Source: Paenibacillus sp. FSL R7-0337
Lineage (GTDB): Bacteria > Bacillota > Bacilli > Paenibacillales > Paenibacillaceae
Length of the DNA stretch: 64,000 nt
Assembly: GCF_037969875.1 (NCBI RefSeq)
Contig: NZ_CP150218.1
Location: 7,502,001 to 7,566,000, forward strand
Direction: 5' to 3'
Shown here: positions 51,840 to 60,502 of the stretch, one piece after another
How positions within the stretch are numbered: the stretch's first letter is position 1
Layout of the letters: every line of letters starts with the position of its first letter
The notes under the pieces: generated by a model
Databases searched by the model: none
Seen by the model: the letters and a program-made list of their open reading frames with translations, nothing else
Told to the model about the DNA's origin: nothing
Made by a program: the position numbers and the translations under genes

Positions 51840-52277
51840 TTACGGTTGTTTGGGCAATTTCTTGATACGCAAAAACATCTGTCCGAGCACCTCGCTAAGC
51901 ACCAGACCGGCCGCAATGGCTCCGGACAGCAGGAGCGCCTGAACCCCAAACTGGATGCCAAGGTTATTATCATTCTCCACGAACTTGCGCATGGCATCGT
52001 ACGCAAGACCGCCCGGCACAAGCGGGATGATGCCGCCGACACTGAAGATTATGACCGGCATCTTGAAGGAACGCGCAAAAAACTGGCTGATCAATCCGAC
52101 CACAACGGTAGCACCGAAGGTTGCGACGACAGTATCGGAACTGTAATCCAGCAGCAGGTACAGCATCCAGCCGATCATTCCGGCGAAGCCGCATTGCAGC
52201 AGCGCGCGCACCGGTGCATTGAATAGAATGCAGAAGGTTGAGGCAGCGATGAAACTGGTGATCAATTGCAAAATCAT
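51840..52277 (-). CDS. Threonine/serine exporter ThrE, small subunit (YjjB-like)
   Basis: The protein has 145 residues with four transmembrane helices and the ThrE_2 signature GGIIPLVPGGLAYDAMRKFV. In split ThrE exporters this small protein pairs with a larger YjjP-like subunit, encoded 27 bp upstream on the same strand. Together they export threonine, serine or small acids. AAAGAGGT precedes the start. Confidence 0.88.
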   Translation of the reverse strand: MILQLITSFIAASTFCILFNAPVRALLQCGFAGMIGWMLYLLLDYSSDTVVATFGATVVVGLISQFFARSFKMPVIIFSVGGIIPLVPGGLAYDAMRKFVENDNNLGIQFGVQALLLSGAIAAGLVLSEVLGQMFLRIKKLPKQP

Positions 52278-52304
52278 GGCAGGACGACCTCTTTCAAATG
52301 GGTG

Positions 52305-53072
52305 TTAAAAAATCGACAGGACCAGCCCAATGCCGGTCCCGATGGCGAACGCAGTCAGAAAGGCGTCGGCCCCTTTGGAGATGCCGGATACCAGGTGACC
52401 GGCCATCAGGTCACGGACCGCATTGGTGATGAGCAGCCCCGGTACGAGCGGCATTACACAGCCGATGATAATCTTGTCCATCTCCCGTCCTACGCCGAAC
52501 TTGACGGAGAAGAAGGCCAGCAGTCCGATAATGAAGGAAGCAATGAATTCCGCGAAGAAGCGGATCTGCACCAAGCGGTGAAGATAAGTGGCCGCTGCGA
52601 AGCCTGCACCGGAAATCAGCAGCGACGGCAGAGCATCCTGCAGGCTGCCCTTGAACATGACCGTGAAGCAAGCTCCGGTCAAGGCTGCCGCTGCGATCTG
52701 TACCCATACCGGGTAAGCATGGGCGGCGTCATCGACCACGCCCAGACGCTCCCGCGCTTCAGCGGCTGTCAGCTGACGTTCGGTCAGCCGCCTGGAGATG
52801 TCATTCACCTCGGATACTTTTTGCAGGTCTGTTGTCCGTTCGGCAATCCGGAACAGCTTCACCGGCTCTGTCCGGCTGGTGGTGAACATAATGACTGTCG
52901 GCGTGACGTAGCTATGCGCACCGGGGAAGCCGAGTGCCGCCGCCATCCGGCTCATGGTATCCTCCACACGGTAGGTCTCTGCACCGCTCTGCAGCATAAT
53001 CTTGCCTGCCAGCAGGCACAGATCGATAATGTCATGTGTGGAAGTATTGTTATTCGTGCTTGTACTATCCAA
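52305..53072 (-). CDS. Threonine/serine exporter ThrE, large subunit (YjjP-like)
   Basis: The protein has 255 residues from a TTG with GGGGAGGA upstream. The N-terminal cytoplasmic part has LLAGKIMLQSGAETYRVEDTM, and about five helices follow with CVMPLVPGLLITNAVRDLMAG. This is the ThrE_1 domain, the catalytic or hydrolase-like half of ThrE exporters. It is the first gene of the two-gene operon. Confidence 0.9.
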   Translation of the reverse strand: MDSTSTNNNTSTHDIIDLCLLAGKIMLQSGAETYRVEDTMSRMAAALGFPGAHSYVTPTVIMFTTSRTEPVKLFRIAERTTDLQKVSEVNDISRRLTERQLTAAEARERLGVVDDAAHAYPVWVQIAAAALTGACFTVMFKGSLQDALPSLLISGAGFAAATYLHRLVQIRFFAEFIASFIIGLLAFFSVKFGVGREMDKIIIGCVMPLVPGLLITNAVRDLMAGHLVSGISKGADAFLTAFAIGTGIGLVLSIF

Positions 53073-53222
53073 CTTCGTTGATCCTCCCCGGGAATGTTAT
53101 CTATTCGATTGTCGCCTGAAAGTCTGAAAATTTCAACCTTTATTCCATAGCTTCCGGCAAATCCCGGGTTTTTATCAGCAATAGTACAGAAATCATGCTC
53201 CTTGCCGCATTATGTTTACCGG

Positions 53223-53804
53223 CTATTCCTCCAGTGTGCATAATCCTGTAGCCACCCCTCCTGCAATAATCGTCAGAATCGAATGGAAAAAGGTCTCCTT
53301 GGAGATCAGAATACCACCAGCCCCAATGATCAGGAAGTCCGTCAGGAAGATGATCAGGCCGACATTCAGCGGAAGATAGCGTTGGATGAATCTGGCCAGC
53401 AGGTCTGTTCCGCCTGTACTGGCTTTGAACCGCAGCATCAGCCCGAGTCCGCTGCCCATCAGGAAGCCGCCGATAATGGCGCTTGAAATGGAGCCCAGCT
53501 CAATATAGTACAGGAAATAATACTGGAGCGGGTAGAGCAGCTCGATCAGCAGGGAGGAAGCCAGCAGACCCAGAATACTGTTGTAAAAGATTTCCCGTTG
53601 CCGGAACCAGGCCAGCAGGAAGATAGGCAGACTGCATAGCATAATGCACAGTCCGATTTTGGCGCCGGAGATATAATTAATAATGAGGGCAATGCCGATA
53701 ATTCCTCCATCGAGGATTTTATAGGGGACCAGGAAGAAGTTTGTTCCTGTTGCAATCAGCAGGCTGGCCAGCAGAATAATCACATAGCTTGGGAAGGATC
53801 TCAT
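53223..53804 (-). CDS. YitT family membrane protein, short form
   Basis: The protein has 193 residues from the ATG at 53804 (CCGGAG 9 bp before; ATG 53813 is directly after it). Five or six transmembrane helices and the YitT_membrane signatures NFFLVPYKILDGGIIGIALI and FKASTGGTDLLARF are present. Full-length YitT proteins have about 280 residues with a C-terminal DUF2179 ferredoxin-like domain, which is absent here. The stop is close to the end of the last helix, so this is a natural short form. Function is unknown. Confidence 0.85.
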   Translation of the reverse strand: MRSFPSYVIILLASLLIATGTNFFLVPYKILDGGIIGIALIINYISGAKIGLCIMLCSLPIFLLAWFRQREIFYNSILGLLASSLLIELLYPLQYYFLYYIELGSISSAIIGGFLMGSGLGLMLRFKASTGGTDLLARFIQRYLPLNVGLIIFLTDFLIIGAGGILISKETFFHSILTIIAGGVATGLCTLEE

Positions 53805-53920
53805 AGTCAACATCTCCGGAATTAAGGCATGTCTTAATCTTTATGCGCCTATCTGGAAAAAAATAGCTAAAATTTCTGCTCTGCCCGAATCAATTGACAA
53901 TAAAGCAGGTGAAGTCTGAA

Positions 53921-54142
53921 ATGGGTGATTTCTATAAAATACTGGAGACTGATATGGAGCTGCTGGCTGCTGCACTATCGGAGGTGCCGGTGGCAGTATT
54001 GCTGAAGAGCGGGACGGAGGAGCAGCTGGAGACGGGCCCGATTAGAGCCTACACACCGCAATCCGTGCGGATTCGCGGGTTATCCTACTGCCGGGAGCTG
54101 CATCAGTTCCGCATCCTTGCCCCGGGTTCCGCCTGTCCATAA
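53921..54142 (+). CDS. Small hypothetical protein
   Basis: The protein has 73 residues from the ATG at 53921, after AGGTGA; a TTG at 53894 is the alternative. It is acidic at the N-terminus, with no signal or membrane segment. A strand-rich centre (VAVLLKSGTEEQLETG) is seen. No family is recognised. A strong terminator follows at once, which supports that it is a real transcription unit. Confidence 0.5.
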   Translation: MGDFYKILETDMELLAAALSEVPVAVLLKSGTEEQLETGPIRAYTPQSVRIRGLSYCRELHQFRILAPGSACP

Positions 54143-54145
54143 ACA

Positions 54146-54186
54146 AACAACCCGGCTGTACCGCCTTGGCGGACAACCGGGTTGTT
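54146..54186. terminator. Bidirectional terminator
   Basis: AACAACCCGG and CCGGGTTGTT arms with an inner CCGCC/GGCGG hairpin lie between the small plus-strand gene and the convergent cellobiose phosphorylase gene. Confidence 0.78.
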
Positions 54187-54211
54187 ATGCTTTTATAGGA
54201 GTGATAGATAA

Positions 54212-56647
54212 TTAACCGAGAGTGACTACAACCTGGTGTACTGCACCGTCGCCCGCAGGAGCGATAATATTGCCTTCCACGGCAGCGCCGTCGAGGGTCA
54301 GGCTGGCTACGCCTTTGGAGACATGGTTAGGATTCTGGATTGAGATCACATAAGTGTCGCCGCGGAAGACGCGGGTAATCTCGAAGGCGTCCCATTCTGC
54401 AGGGATACAAGGGTCAACCTTGAGCCCGGCGAAGTCCGCCTGAATCCCCAGGATAGACTGGGTGATCGCTACATAGTTCCATGCGGCTGTACCTGTCAGC
54501 CAGGAGTTTTTCGCTTCCCCGTGACGTACGGCATCTTTACCGGCGATCATCTGGGAGTACACGTAAGGCTCCATACGGTGCACTTCGCTGATGTCCTCCA
54601 GGTAGGCCGGAGCGATTTTGCGGTAGATGTCAAAAGCTCTGTCGCCATGTCCAAGGACCGTCTCTGCAATCATGATCCACGGGTTGTTATGGCAGAAGAT
54701 CCCGGCATTCTCTTTGTAGCCCGGAGGGTACGTGGAGATTTCACCTAAGTTCACATAGTATTTGGAATACGGAGGCTGCTGCAAAACGATACCATAGTCC
54801 GTATCCAGACGTTCCTGCACGGAAGTCAGGGCGCGGGCCGCTTCACCGTTCTCTACACCGATTCCGGCCATAACGCACATGCCTTGCGGCTCGATGAAGA
54901 TCTGGCCTTCTTCGTTCTCCTTGCTGCCGATCTTGTCACCATAGTGGTCATAAGCGCGCAGGAACCAGTCGCCGTCGAAGCCGTGAGACAACGTGATGGC
55001 ACTCATGTTCTCAATCTTGGCCACAGCGTCAGCGGCTACATCATCCAGTCCGCGCATCCGGCAGATCTCGGCATAGTCCGGTCCAACGAAGACGAACAGA
55101 CCTGCGATGAACACAGATTCCGCTACGCCGCCTGCGATATTCTCCGTGGTCTGGAACGATTCTCCCGGTTCAGTAGAGAAGCAGTTCAGGTTCAGACAGT
55201 CATTCCAGTCCGCGCGTCCGATCAGCGGCAGGCCGTGAGGACCGAGGTTGTTCGTCACATGCTCGAAGCTCAGCTTCAGATGCTCGAACAAGGTTGCAGT
55301 GTGATCCGGATTGCTGTCAAAAGGAACCTGCTCATCGAGAATCGAATAGTCGCCGGTCTCCTTAATATAAGCTGCTGTACCGGAGATTAGCCAGAGCGGA
55401 TCATCGTTGAAGCCGGAGCCGACTTCGTTGTTGCCCTTCTTGGTAAGCGGCTGGTACTGGTGATACGCGCTGCCGTCAGGGAACTGGGTAGCGGCGATAT
55501 CGAGAATCCGTTCTCTGGCACGCTCAGGAATCTGGTGAACGAAGCCAAGCAAGTCCTGATTGGAGTCGCGGAAGCCCATACCGCGGCCAATTCCGGATTC
55601 GAAGTACGAAGCGGAACGGGACATGTTGAAGGTCACCATACACTGGTACGGATTCCAGATGTTCACCATCCGGTTCAGCTTGTCGTCACCGCTCTTAATC
55701 TGGTATTTCGACAGCAGGTTATCCCAGTGCGCAGCCAGAACCGCGAGGGCAGCATCCACCTGGGCGTCTGTAGCGAACTGATCAATGACAGCCTGTGCCG
55801 GCTTTTTGTTGATAACGTTCAGGGCTTCCCATTTCTCATCCTCAGGGTTCTCAATGTAGCCGAGCACGAAGATGAAGCTCTGGGCTTCGCCTGGCTCCAG
55901 CGTGATGTCAAGTGCGTGGGAGCCGATTGGCGACCAGCCGCTGGCGACAGAGTTAGTAGCCTCACCGGCAGCAACTGCCTGAGGAGCATCCAGACCATTA
56001 TACATGCCCACGAAGGATTCGCGGTCCGTATCGAAGCCGGAAATTTCCTTATTTACAGAATAGAAGGCGTAGTGGTTTCTGCGCTCGCGGTATTCTGTTT
56101 TGTGATAAATGACAGAATCCTTCACTTCGACTTCGCCGGTGCTGAGGTTACGCTGGAAGTTGGTCATATCATCGTTGGCATTCCACAGACAGAACTCGGC
56201 AAAAGAGAAGAGCTTCACAGTCTTCTTCACATCACCCGTGTTCTTAACAATCAGACGGTGGACTTCCGCATTGTGGCCCATCGGTACAAAAGCAAGCTGA
56301 TTCACAGAAATGCCGTTACGCTCTCCTGTAATGGAGGTGTAACCAAGACCATGGCGGCATTCGTAGAAATCGAGATCCCGCTTCACCGGCATCCAGCCCG
56401 GAGTCCAGAAGTCCCCGCCATCGTGCAGGTAGTAATAGCGGCCGCCGGTATCCAGCGGAATATTGTTATACCGGTAACGGGTAAGTCTTCTCATCCGCGC
56501 ATCGCGGTAGAAGGTGTAACCCCCGGCAGTATTAGAGATTAGGCCGAAAAACTGCTCGTTGCCGAGGTAGTTAATCCAAGGATAAGGTGTTTTGGGGGTG
56601 TTGATTACATACTCTTTACGGGTGTCGTCAAAGGTTCCGAATTTCAT
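54212..56647 (-). CDS. GH94 cellobiose phosphorylase
   Basis: The protein has 811 residues from the ATG at 56647; a TTG at 56656 is in frame but too close to AAAGGAG. The N-terminal MKFGTFDDTRKEYVI and TPKTPYPWINYLG match cellobiose phosphorylases. The (alpha/alpha)6 catalytic domain has the IGRADWNDCLN signature that carries the general acid (D480 or D483), and FRDSNQDLLGF binds sugar. It splits cellobiose with phosphate into glucose 1-phosphate and glucose in the cytoplasm. A LacI operator and repeat copy 4 lie upstream, and lacI is the next gene up. Confidence 0.93.
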   Translation of the reverse strand: MKFGTFDDTRKEYVINTPKTPYPWINYLGNEQFFGLISNTAGGYTFYRDARMRRLTRYRYNNIPLDTGGRYYYLHDGGDFWTPGWMPVKRDLDFYECRHGLGYTSITGERNGISVNQLAFVPMGHNAEVHRLIVKNTGDVKKTVKLFSFAEFCLWNANDDMTNFQRNLSTGEVEVKDSVIYHKTEYRERRNHYAFYSVNKEISGFDTDRESFVGMYNGLDAPQAVAAGEATNSVASGWSPIGSHALDITLEPGEAQSFIFVLGYIENPEDEKWEALNVINKKPAQAVIDQFATDAQVDAALAVLAAHWDNLLSKYQIKSGDDKLNRMVNIWNPYQCMVTFNMSRSASYFESGIGRGMGFRDSNQDLLGFVHQIPERARERILDIAATQFPDGSAYHQYQPLTKKGNNEVGSGFNDDPLWLISGTAAYIKETGDYSILDEQVPFDSNPDHTATLFEHLKLSFEHVTNNLGPHGLPLIGRADWNDCLNLNCFSTEPGESFQTTENIAGGVAESVFIAGLFVFVGPDYAEICRMRGLDDVAADAVAKIENMSAITLSHGFDGDWFLRAYDHYGDKIGSKENEEGQIFIEPQGMCVMAGIGVENGEAARALTSVQERLDTDYGIVLQQPPYSKYYVNLGEISTYPPGYKENAGIFCHNNPWIMIAETVLGHGDRAFDIYRKIAPAYLEDISEVHRMEPYVYSQMIAGKDAVRHGEAKNSWLTGTAAWNYVAITQSILGIQADFAGLKVDPCIPAEWDAFEITRVFRGDTYVISIQNPNHVSKGVASLTLDGAAVEGNIIAPAGDGAVHQVVVTLG

Positions 56648-56671
56648 GAGAGACAAGTCTCCTTTCGATTG

Positions 56672-56687
56672 TGAACGCGCGTTTACA
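56672..56687. promoter_or_regulatory. LacI-type operator upstream of cellobiose phosphorylase
   Basis: TGAACGCGCGTTTACA is a near-perfect palindrome with the central CG of LacI operators. It is the same site as that found upstream of the lacI-family gene at 57908. It lies 25 bp before the GH94 start codon. Confidence 0.75.
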
Positions 56688-56724
56688 GAGCGGAGAAAAA
56701 ATTCCCTCGGGGCAAGGGATTTTT

Positions 56725-56821
56725 CAAAATATAAGAAATTATATGTTGCACATGATAACTTATCCTTCTATTTCTCGCTGAAACGGTACCGTCCTAAGGA
56801 CGGCATAGCCGTTTCCACTTG
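56725..56821 (+). repeat. ~100-bp structured intergenic element, copy 4
   Basis: Same parts as the other copies. The innermost loop is shortened: CCGTCCTAAGGACGG has no TAAA loop, but both arms are kept. It fills most of the gap between the LacI-type gene and the GH94 operator, in the orientation opposite to those genes. Confidence 0.85.
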
Positions 56822-56833
56822 GCAAGCTAGATT

Positions 56834-57889
56834 CTACTTCTTCGGCGGCTGACAGGAATCTCGGGTAATCAGACGCGCCGGGAAACTGATGGTGCTGAAG
56901 GTCGGCTGCTGTGAATCACATAGCTCAATGACCTTCTCGACAGCGGCTTTGGACATTTCATAAATCGGCAGACGGACGGAGGTCAGCTTGGGATGAATCC
57001 GCGCAGCAAGCTGCACATCGTCGAACCCCGCAATGGAGATATCCTCCGGCACGGAAATGCCATGCTCCGAGAACGCTTCCATCGCCGAGATAGCCATATC
57101 GTCGTTGGAGGAGAAGAAGGCGGTCGGCAGCGGGCTGCCGGAACTGAGCAGCTTCTTCACTTCCTGATAGGCGGTCTCCTTGAGAAAATCACCCTGAAGG
57201 ACGAAGTCCTTCTGCAGGCCAAGTCCATGGCGCTTCAGCGTATTCTCGTAAGCCATGTAGCGCTCCCGCCCGGAATAAGTATTCATCCGTCCGCAGATCA
57301 TGCCGATCTCCGTATGGCCGAGACCGATTAAGTACTCAATGGCTTCTGCCGTACCTTCATAATCCTTGGAATTCACAATGGCGAGATGATTGCGGTCCAG
57401 ATGCTCTGACATAATCTCCGAAATGTCATAATCGATCAGCACAAGCGGGGAGCCGAGACCTACCATCTCCCGTACAATCTCGATATCCTTCTGGGTGCCG
57501 ACAATGATGCCTCCGTCAATCCGTTTCTGGAGGAAGGCCTGCTTGACCTTCAGGAAGTCGTCGGGAGAATAGACGGTGTGAATCAGAACATAACAGCCGC
57601 GGGCATTCGACGTATCTACCACAGCATCGACGAACGGGGCGAAGTAATTATTCTGATAAATTCGCGTCGCATTCTCCTTCTCGTTCATACTGATGGCAAA
57701 CAGCCCGATCGTGTCGGTCTTCTTGCCGGCCAGAGCCCGGGCAAAGCTGTTCGGCTCGTACTGATGCTGTTCAATTACCTTCAGCACCTTAGCCCGGGTC
57801 TCTTCAGGGACATTGGAATAATTGTTGATCACACGGGATACGGTGCTTCGCGAAACCCCGGCTAGCTTGGCAATATCTTCGCTTCGCAT
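56834..57889 (-). CDS. LacI family transcriptional repressor
   Basis: The protein has 351 residues with a GGGGGT site upstream. The N-terminal LacI helix-turn-helix and hinge are clear (DIAKLAGVSRSTVSRVINNY, SFARALAGKKTDTIGLF). A periplasmic-binding-protein-like sugar domain follows to the end. Identical palindromic operators precede its own gene and the GH94 gene, so it very likely represses both and is released by a beta-glucoside or cellobiose-like sugar. Confidence 0.93.
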   Translation of the reverse strand: MRSEDIAKLAGVSRSTVSRVINNYSNVPEETRAKVLKVIEQHQYEPNSFARALAGKKTDTIGLFAISMNEKENATRIYQNNYFAPFVDAVVDTSNARGCYVLIHTVYSPDDFLKVKQAFLQKRIDGGIIVGTQKDIEIVREMVGLGSPLVLIDYDISEIMSEHLDRNHLAIVNSKDYEGTAEAIEYLIGLGHTEIGMICGRMNTYSGRERYMAYENTLKRHGLGLQKDFVLQGDFLKETAYQEVKKLLSSGSPLPTAFFSSNDDMAISAMEAFSEHGISVPEDISIAGFDDVQLAARIHPKLTSVRLPIYEMSKAAVEKVIELCDSQQPTFSTISFPARLITRDSCQPPKK

Positions 57890-57907
57890 AATGTACCCCC
57901 TCTAATG

Positions 57908-57921
57908 TAAACGCGCGTTTA
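57908..57921. promoter_or_regulatory. LacI-type operator upstream of the repressor gene (autoregulation)
   Basis: TAAACGCGCGTTTA is a perfect 14-bp palindrome. It lies 18 bp upstream of the repressor start codon and matches the GH94 operator. Confidence 0.8.
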
Positions 57922-58090
57922 TGAACTTATTGTAAAATAATCCGGCCTGGAGGTCAATCATTTGCCAGAAGATTTTAATTTGATAATTTTTGCCCGCGAG
58001 ATGTACGAATTCTCACATTAATGGGAACGTGTGTTTGCTATAGTCTTTTTATGAAGAATAAGTCTACTAAAGATGAGGAGATGCATTCCT

Positions 58091-58525
58091 ATGCAACTGG
58101 GTTGTACCTATCTAGTCGTTCGGGATATGAAAGGTTCGATTGCCTTTTACGAAGCATTATTAAATAGGAGAGCGGAATCCAGAAAGCCGGAGCGCTGGGT
58201 AGAATTCCACTGCGGGAATACCCTAGCCTTGTGGAATCCCGAATTTGATAAGGAACTGATAAGGAACAGCAGCGATGTGTCGGATCATTTCAATGAAGCC
58301 TATTTGAATTACAAGGAGGAAAGCGGGCTGCGGTATGGAAATAATGCAATCCTTAACTTCAACGTTACCGATTTGAATGCAGAGTACCAGAGAATAAAAT
58401 CACTGAATATCGGTGCAGTCTCAGAGATTTTCTATATTAATGTTGTGCGTCCGTATTACTGCTTCATGCTGGAAGATCCGGACGGTAACTTGATTGAAAT
58501 CACGGGTGATTATAAGCCGGAATAG
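58091..58525 (+). CDS. VOC family (glyoxalase/bleomycin-resistance-like) protein
   Basis: The protein has 144 residues from the ATG at 58091, after GAGGAG; an upstream in-frame ATG has no site. A single VOC fold has LGCTYLVVRDMKGSIAFYEA at the start and CFMLEDPDGNLIEITGDY at the end, where the metal-ligand glutamate usually lies. It could be a lyase, dioxygenase or binding protein. The substrate is unknown. Confidence 0.83.
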   Translation: MQLGCTYLVVRDMKGSIAFYEALLNRRAESRKPERWVEFHCGNTLALWNPEFDKELIRNSSDVSDHFNEAYLNYKEESGLRYGNNAILNFNVTDLNAEYQRIKSLNIGAVSEIFYINVVRPYYCFMLEDPDGNLIEITGDYKPE

Positions 58526-58607
58526 GCTCTTTACTTTGCATTGCTTACATAAATGTGCCAAACTTGTTATGATCAGGATAGAGATCTTATATCATTTCGA
58601 ATGGGGG

Positions 58608-58832
58608 ATGTACGCTGTGTATATGACAGGTTTTGGGTCCTTGCTCGCTGGAGGATTCAGTATTTTTGCACTTTTGCTCTGGTTCTCTTGTCTGGGGATG
58701 GGGATTTATTTATTTGTTCTGGTGGTGAAGCTTGCACGCAGGGGGATTATTGCACTGGACTTGTACAACCACTCCAAAAATATGGAGATCCGCGAACGTT
58801 ATGAATCGGCTCACCGGAGAGATGATTTCTGA
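58608..58832 (+). CDS. Small membrane protein
   Basis: The protein has 74 residues from the ATG at 58608 (ATGGGGG upstream; ATG 58623 is also possible). A hydrophobic segment of about 30 residues (about 12-38) is followed by a charged tail rich in Arg and Glu. It is of unknown function. It lies between a VOC gene and a stalk-domain gene on the same strand. Confidence 0.55.
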   Translation: MYAVYMTGFGSLLAGGFSIFALLLWFSCLGMGIYLFVLVVKLARRGIIALDLYNHSKNMEIRERYESAHRRDDF

Positions 58833-58915
58833 ATGATTGCATCTGCTGGCAGGATTTATTATACTCCGAATATGGAATATTCAAATTTGTCATATCTGGA
58901 GAGGAGTTTGAGCGA

Positions 58916-59587
58916 ATGAAGAAGAAGATGACTGCTGCACTGACGGCATTTGCCGTACTTGGGGGAATGGGCACGGGCGTGTATGCCGGAGCCAACCTGC
59001 AGGAGATCAAGGCTTTTCTGAATCCAAGCATCAAATTCAAGATGAACGGCCAGCCGGTGCAGCTTAAGAATGGCAGCGGTGCAGTGATTGCCCCAATTTC
59101 CTATAAAGATACAACATATCTGCCAGTCCGTTCCGTATCCGATTTGTTGGGAGTTACCGTTAAGTTTGATGCTGCAACTAACACCATTTCCCTGGGAGAG
59201 CAGACTGCCGGTGTGCCGATCGCTACAGGCTTTGACAATATGTATCATACCAAAGACCCGGGCAAGACCGTCTATAAAGACAAGGACTACAAGGACGTCT
59301 TCTTCGATAACGGCAGCGGCGACCGCGGCAGTTCCTTCATGCTGGAGCCGAACAAAAAATATCAGAAGCTTTATCTCCAGGTAGCCGCGATCGGCGGAGA
59401 GATCAAAGACTTCGAGGTACAAGACAGCGACACCAACACTGTACTGAAGACGCAGACCATTGACCCGGCTAACGGGCTGACTACCATAGAAGTGGATATT
59501 GCCGGAGTCCGCAGCCTGTATATCAACGGGGATGTGAAGGACGGAACAACGGTCTTCGTTCCGCTTACGACATCGTATTATAAATAA
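58916..59587 (+). CDS. Exported stalk-domain (copper amine oxidase N-like) protein
   Basis: The protein has 223 residues with AGAGGAG upstream. A signal peptide ends near VYAGA. Residues about 38-100 form a copper-amine-oxidase-N stalk repeat (KFKMNGQPVQLKNG, TTYLPVRSVSDLLGVTVKFD). The C-terminal half (about 115-223) has a beta-sandwich pattern (SSFMLEPNKKYQKLYLQVA, VRSLYINGDV) resembling the NPCBM-like carbohydrate-binding fold. It probably sits in the cell wall. It is the second such protein in the window. Confidence 0.82.
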   Translation: MKKKMTAALTAFAVLGGMGTGVYAGANLQEIKAFLNPSIKFKMNGQPVQLKNGSGAVIAPISYKDTTYLPVRSVSDLLGVTVKFDAATNTISLGEQTAGVPIATGFDNMYHTKDPGKTVYKDKDYKDVFFDNGSGDRGSSFMLEPNKKYQKLYLQVAAIGGEIKDFEVQDSDTNTVLKTQTIDPANGLTTIEVDIAGVRSLYINGDVKDGTTVFVPLTTSYYK

Positions 59588-59617
59588 TTTCTGAACTTAT
59601 AAATCATTCAAGAATGA

Positions 59618-59648
59618 CCCGGGAGCCTTGGTTTCCGGGCATCTTTTT
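59618..59648 (+). terminator. Rho-independent terminator
   Basis: CCCGG and CCGGG arms with further wobble pairs are followed by a TTTTT tract, 30 bp after the stalk-protein stop codon. Confidence 0.65.
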
Positions 59649-59752
59649 GTCTACATTCGTTGTTTGGGAGAAGAAGAAAATGGGTATTATCCGGTAAGCC
59701 GGTGAATCTAACTGGCCATGTAACTGTTCAAGAATTGATGAGGAGTGAGAAG

Positions 59753-60319
59753 ATGTATACCAAAAAACTAATAATGTCCTTATCCTTGACGTTGTCTCTA
59801 TTGGCCCTCAGTGCCTGCGGTAATGCCGAGGATAAGCCGTCAACCGAATCGATGCAGACCACTGCACCGGCAACAGAGAGTGTCCAGACTCCTGCGCCGA
59901 CAACAGAGGCTGAGCAGACCCCAGCACCAACGGCAGAGCCGGAGCAGACTCCTGAGGCGACAGCTGGAAGCAACGAGACGGCTGCCGGATCTGCGGACCT
60001 GCCGAAATACCTGCCGGAGGATTTCCCGATGCCGGAGAATGTAACGGAGACCATTCTTTCGAATGCGGAGGAGAATGAGGGCAAGAAGACAGCATTGCTG
60101 ATTTTTAGAACAACGGATAGTATGGAATCGGTAACGAAGCTCTATGATGATTATCTGGTCTCTAAGCTGGGCGATCAGTCTGTGAAGACTATTGATCCCA
60201 AGAATCTGATCATTCAAGGCACGACGAAGGACGATAAGCAGAGCTGGTCAATCATTGGCGGTCCGCTTGCATCTCAGGAGGGAACCGTTGAGGTTAACGT
60301 GATTTGGTCTGAATTATAA
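59753..60319 (+). CDS. Lipoprotein with Thr/Pro/Glu-rich repeat linker
   Basis: The protein has 188 residues from the ATG at 59753 with AGGAG 7 bp before; the longer frame to 59660 is not needed. The signal peptide ends in the lipobox LLALSACGN. Residues about 30-75 carry four to five repeats of the kind T-E-x-x-Q-T-P-A-P-T, a flexible wall-spanning spacer. The C-terminal part (about 85-188) is a compact alpha-beta domain (LPEDFPMPENVTETI, LLIFRTTDSMESVTKLYDDY) common in Firmicutes lipoproteins of unknown function. Confidence 0.8.
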   Translation: MYTKKLIMSLSLTLSLLALSACGNAEDKPSTESMQTTAPATESVQTPAPTTEAEQTPAPTAEPEQTPEATAGSNETAAGSADLPKYLPEDFPMPENVTETILSNAEENEGKKTALLIFRTTDSMESVTKLYDDYLVSKLGDQSVKTIDPKNLIIQGTTKDDKQSWSIIGGPLASQEGTVEVNVIWSEL

Positions 60320-60349
60320 TACAGACAGCCAAGCTGTTGTAAACAGAGG

Positions 60350-60394
60350 AACATTCGTTGAGCTCGATTCAGAGCGGCCAACGGATGTTTTTTT
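60350..60394 (+). terminator. Rho-independent terminator
   Basis: AACATTCGTTG and CAACGGATGTT arms are followed by seven T. It isolates the lipoprotein gene from the Agr-like cassette. Confidence 0.8.
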
Positions 60395-60457
60395 GTCATT
60401 GAGCAAAAAGTGTCGAATTTTGTAATTAAGTAGTATACGTCAAGCACGGTGGAGTTA

Positions 60458-60463
60458 TATAAT
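60458..60463 (+). promoter_or_regulatory. -10 box of the Agr-like cassette promoter
   Basis: A TATAAT box lies 40 bp upstream of the first cassette gene. No consensus -35 box lies 16-19 bp before it, which would suit a promoter that needs an activator such as the LytTR protein encoded in the cassette. GTCGAA and GTCAAG words at 60412 and 60439 are possible half-sites. Confidence 0.4.
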
Positions 60464-60502
60464 TAATCTTGTGAACGAAATTAGTAAGGCGGTGTAAATG
60501 GT

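Noticed and set aside
52266..53081. 271-codon open frame opposite the ThrE large subunit
   Set aside because: It covers exactly the real exporter gene on the other strand. Its composition (many Gln, His, Arg) is typical of antisense frames.
55460..56542. 360-codon open frame antisense to cellobiose phosphorylase
   Set aside because: It is the shadow of a strongly coding GH94 gene with high GC third positions; it has no ribosome site and no recognisable domain.
59649..59752. Leader of the Thr/Pro-rich lipoprotein considered as a riboswitch
   Set aside because: There is some GC-rich pairing potential (CCGG words), but no known riboswitch core was recognisable and there is no expression platform.
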